From positions 1-6,828 of the forward strand of contig JAEEZV010000019.1 in assembly GCA_016291995.1 (NCBI GenBank): a DNA stretch of 6,828 bases. The letters run 5' to 3'. The notes beneath the pieces are model-generated. The model was not told the origin of the DNA. It did no database searches and worked only from the letters and a program-made list of their open reading frames with translations. The DNA comes from Caryophanales bacterium (GTDB lineage Bacteria; Bacillota_I; Bacilli_A; RF39; UBA660). The position numbers and the translations under genes are program-made. The number at the start of each line of letters is the position of its first letter. Position 1 is the stretch's first letter. Positions 6,601-6,828 of this stretch are shown here, one piece after another.

Positions 6601-6828
6601 GTATGTAACAGAGCCTCCCGCTGGAATAGCAACCGTACTTACAACACTGGCAACGTTATAATCTAATTCGCTGACAGCTCCACTAGAAGTCGTTACGTTT
6701 GTTACTCTAACTACTTTATCTGCTCTAACTTTAACAACAGTATTAGTGACACTTAATTCAGCTACAAAGACGGAGTAACCAATAGATACAACGCCAACAA
6801 TAACTAATAGTAGCACGGCAATAACTAG
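3679..6828 (-). CDS. Large exported/membrane-anchored Ig-like repeat protein with a Hint (hedgehog/intein) domain, 5' end outside window
   Basis: At least 1049 residues of a cell-surface protein are visible. Residue numbers count from the GTG at 6814-6816, but four more open codons (L-V-I-A) precede it and the hydrophobic segment continues, so the true start is upstream of the window. A membrane-spanning or signal segment occupies residues -4 to about 18 (ending GYSVFVA). Then come a beta-rich domain with CNGSNC (114-119), two tandem repeats (153-275), further Ig-like domains rich in Thr/Asn/Ser (280-530), an FnIII-like domain (540-630), a domain with C663 and C676 (655-742), a Hint domain (747-888), an unrecognised segment (about 891-996) and a C-terminal Listeria-Bacteroides-type repeat (about 997-1045). 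There is no LPXTG sorting signal, so attachment would be by the N-terminal helix if uncleaved. It has its own terminator. The likely role is adhesion or surface structure with autoprocessing; the function is inferred from architecture only. Confidence 0.9.
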   Translation of the reverse strand, partial: LVIAVLLLVIVGVVSIGYSVFVAELSVTNTVVKVRADKVVRVTNVTTSSGAVSELDYNVASVVSTVAIPAGGSVTYNTTVTNLGNVPIAVSDITFTDGNNTINGLTTTINKQHYIKVCNGSNCTGPVSKDIAITVTNNTGSTINGNLVADITFSSVYTVKYGNTVLGDVLEGEDFTYIFTQNIPSGVAITSGNYGTRTYSNGTLTITDVESNIETIEAFTVTYDGTVQGIVASGGTYTHEFTSMWPKEINITSGTYGTKTYQNDVLTITNVTSDIVCQPIYGEIAVTNITYNSTDSVNVSDQTTPIPNGMNATFDITYERDANATTNDMKAVYNITITNDFYNDYIFNGFDFNPAITANAGDSAYIEPELIGINQGEVIPARTSKSFQLVLNLIANNPNGTYTTTGNAEAETTQPAEETGNLTATLTATGRDLTQASNRIPLAITVSNTYPVAKEYQIISSTTNFQLVDASGNPLTTFTIAGETTDTINAYVKVNSNAMFNQSTASTSIILTSSGMANYVISNLEFDVSISAGVDTTPVSVSNATIDWLYEGSNSYPTPDAVRVEWSGSDNVGGSGVLNYTVKVYASDGTLKKTETVGSNQQYANVKGSDWANGSYYAVVYGEDNYHNSGAAYESQADTSPYASKSSNGTFTWRYSIDESGLSKLDCSPDFAYYKQKYTCSMTPTGSTMNGDEVPSSVTSVYLGSTRLTTSANSNGSYYKYTPASNSRSATLEVFNVTDVVKITATASSSCLVEGTKILMANGTYKNIEDIKYDDLVMVHSYDTGKLVPGYLLWIEKEHSIETYQKITFSDGTILKTAGWHGVFEPELNKFVSVNNPYEFRVGSKVLKLNKDRTGYDTITVTNIELVEEKVKYYHIVSNNYYNTFSNDILTTVGTVVLSNLYGWDENVTWPKEIRAKAMEDMYTYDDLEGVIPHYQFVGLRAGEAKYLANYGLSLEALQGYLLAHLSNPDMVLEPMKILNHNVWMVTTSEDNVTALNKSNYLMREGDTYTLPVGKKGKVKWVNTADNKAYNPGDKVTVDHAIYFEAVYE
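3682..3828 (-). other. C-terminal Listeria-Bacteroides (InlB B-type) repeat
   Basis: Residues about 997-1045 of the surface protein read EGDTYTLP, then KVKWVN, then AYNPGDKVTVDHAIYFEAVY. This matches the beta-rich repeat common in Bacillota surface proteins (pattern GDTYTLP, a GW-like strand, Y-x-PGD-x-V and a closing aromatic/Ala/Val strand). The usual GW reads KW here. A single copy closes the protein, four residues from the terminator stem. Confidence 0.6.
3829..4146 (-). other. Unrecognised segment after the Hint domain
   Basis: Residues about 891-996 of the surface protein match no family I know. The composition changes sharply from the Thr/Asn-rich domains upstream: it is richer in Leu, Glu, Met and Tyr and looks partly helical (for example EIRAKAMEDMY at 909-919 and LSLEALQGYLLAHL at 949-962). 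Its place directly after the Hint domain is where hedgehog proteins carry an adduct-recognition region, but I see no sequence evidence of that function. Confidence 0.5.
4153..4578 (-). other. Hint (hedgehog/intein-like) domain inside the surface protein
   Basis: Residues 747-888 (142 residues, the size of a minimal Hint domain with no homing endonuclease). Block A is C747-L-V-E-G-T-K-I-L, followed by NGTYKNIEDI and DLVMV, the standard intein/Hint N-terminal pattern with Cys as nucleophile. Block B is KTAGWHGVF with H817; the Thr is four residues before the His instead of three. The C-terminal strands YYHIVS (869-874), TFSNDIL (880-886) match the block F pattern. The domain then reads ILTT where inteins have IL-V-H-N, so the penultimate His and terminal Asn needed for Asn cyclisation are absent. 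N-terminal thioester chemistry is therefore possible, while C-terminal cleavage and splicing are unlikely. Activity is inference. Confidence 0.82.
5992..6174 (-). repeat. Tandem protein repeat, copy 2 (residues 215-275)
   Basis: This ~61-residue unit begins FTVTYDGTVQG and carries INITSGTYGTKTY and DVLTITNV. It aligns almost without gaps to the copy just before it in the protein. The strand pattern suggests a small beta-sandwich or beta-grasp module of the kind repeated in bacterial surface stalks. The two copies have diverged considerably at the DNA level, so recent slippage is unlikely. Confidence 0.7.
6175..6360 (-). repeat. Tandem protein repeat, copy 1 (residues 153-214)
   Basis: This 62-residue unit begins YTVKYGNTVLG and carries VAITSGNYGTRTY and GTLTITDV. 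The shared core with the next copy is ITSG-x-YGT-x-TY followed by LTIT-x-V. It follows directly on the N-terminal beta domain and probably acts as a spacer module. Confidence 0.7.

Noticed and set aside
6814..6816. GTG as the start codon of the surface protein
   Set aside because: The frame stays open to the window edge with L-V-I-A preceding it in the same hydrophobic segment, and this GTG falls in the middle of the membrane helix. The gene is cut by the window edge.

Overview
The window is low-GC DNA from a Bacillota-type bacterium, probably an uncultured Bacilli lineage related to RF39, Acholeplasmatales or Erysipelotrichales. The evidence is the Bacillota-only primosome pair DnaB/DnaI, a DnaE-type replicative polymerase, strong AGGAGG-like ribosome binding sites and A/T-rich codon use. 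TGG encodes the tryptophans I checked and dnaI ends in TGA, so the standard bacterial code (11) fits and the Mycoplasma code does not. The exact taxon is inference.

All genes are on the minus strand, so transcription runs from high to low coordinates. Two units are visible. The upstream unit (3679-6828, entering from outside the window) is the 3' part of one large exported or membrane-anchored protein. It has an N-terminal hydrophobic segment, a string of beta-rich Ig/FnIII-like domains with two related tandem repeats, a Hint (hedgehog/intein-like) domain, an unrecognised ~105-residue segment, and a C-terminal Listeria-Bacteroides-type repeat. A hairpin terminator overlaps its stop codon.

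The second unit starts from a sigma-A-like promoter just after that terminator. It is a tightly packed replication operon in the order dnaB (helicase-loading/membrane-attachment protein), dnaI (AAA+ helicase loader), a small tail-anchored membrane protein of unknown function, and dnaE (DNA polymerase III alpha, DnaE3-like, cut by the window edge). Intergenic gaps are 1, 7 and 18 bases, and two of the three internal ribosome binding sites lie wholly or partly in the preceding gene. DnaB and DnaI would load the replicative helicase at origins or restart sites, and DnaE would extend primers at the same forks. The small membrane protein between them may link this machinery to the membrane, but that is only a positional inference.

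The most notable item is the Hint domain (about residues 747-888 of the visible surface protein). It keeps the putative N-terminal nucleophile Cys747 and a block-B His817 but lacks the C-terminal His-Asn pair used for intein C-terminal cleavage, and it is followed by ~157 more residues. This suggests an autoprocessing surface protein that could cleave itself or transfer its ectodomain through a thioester at Cys747, or alternatively a Hint fold that has lost activity. The second notable item is a DnaE whose PHP domain has lost all recognisable metal-binding histidines. No gene-free stretch exceeds 300 bases, and I saw no tRNA, rRNA, CRISPR array, insertion sequence or attachment site.
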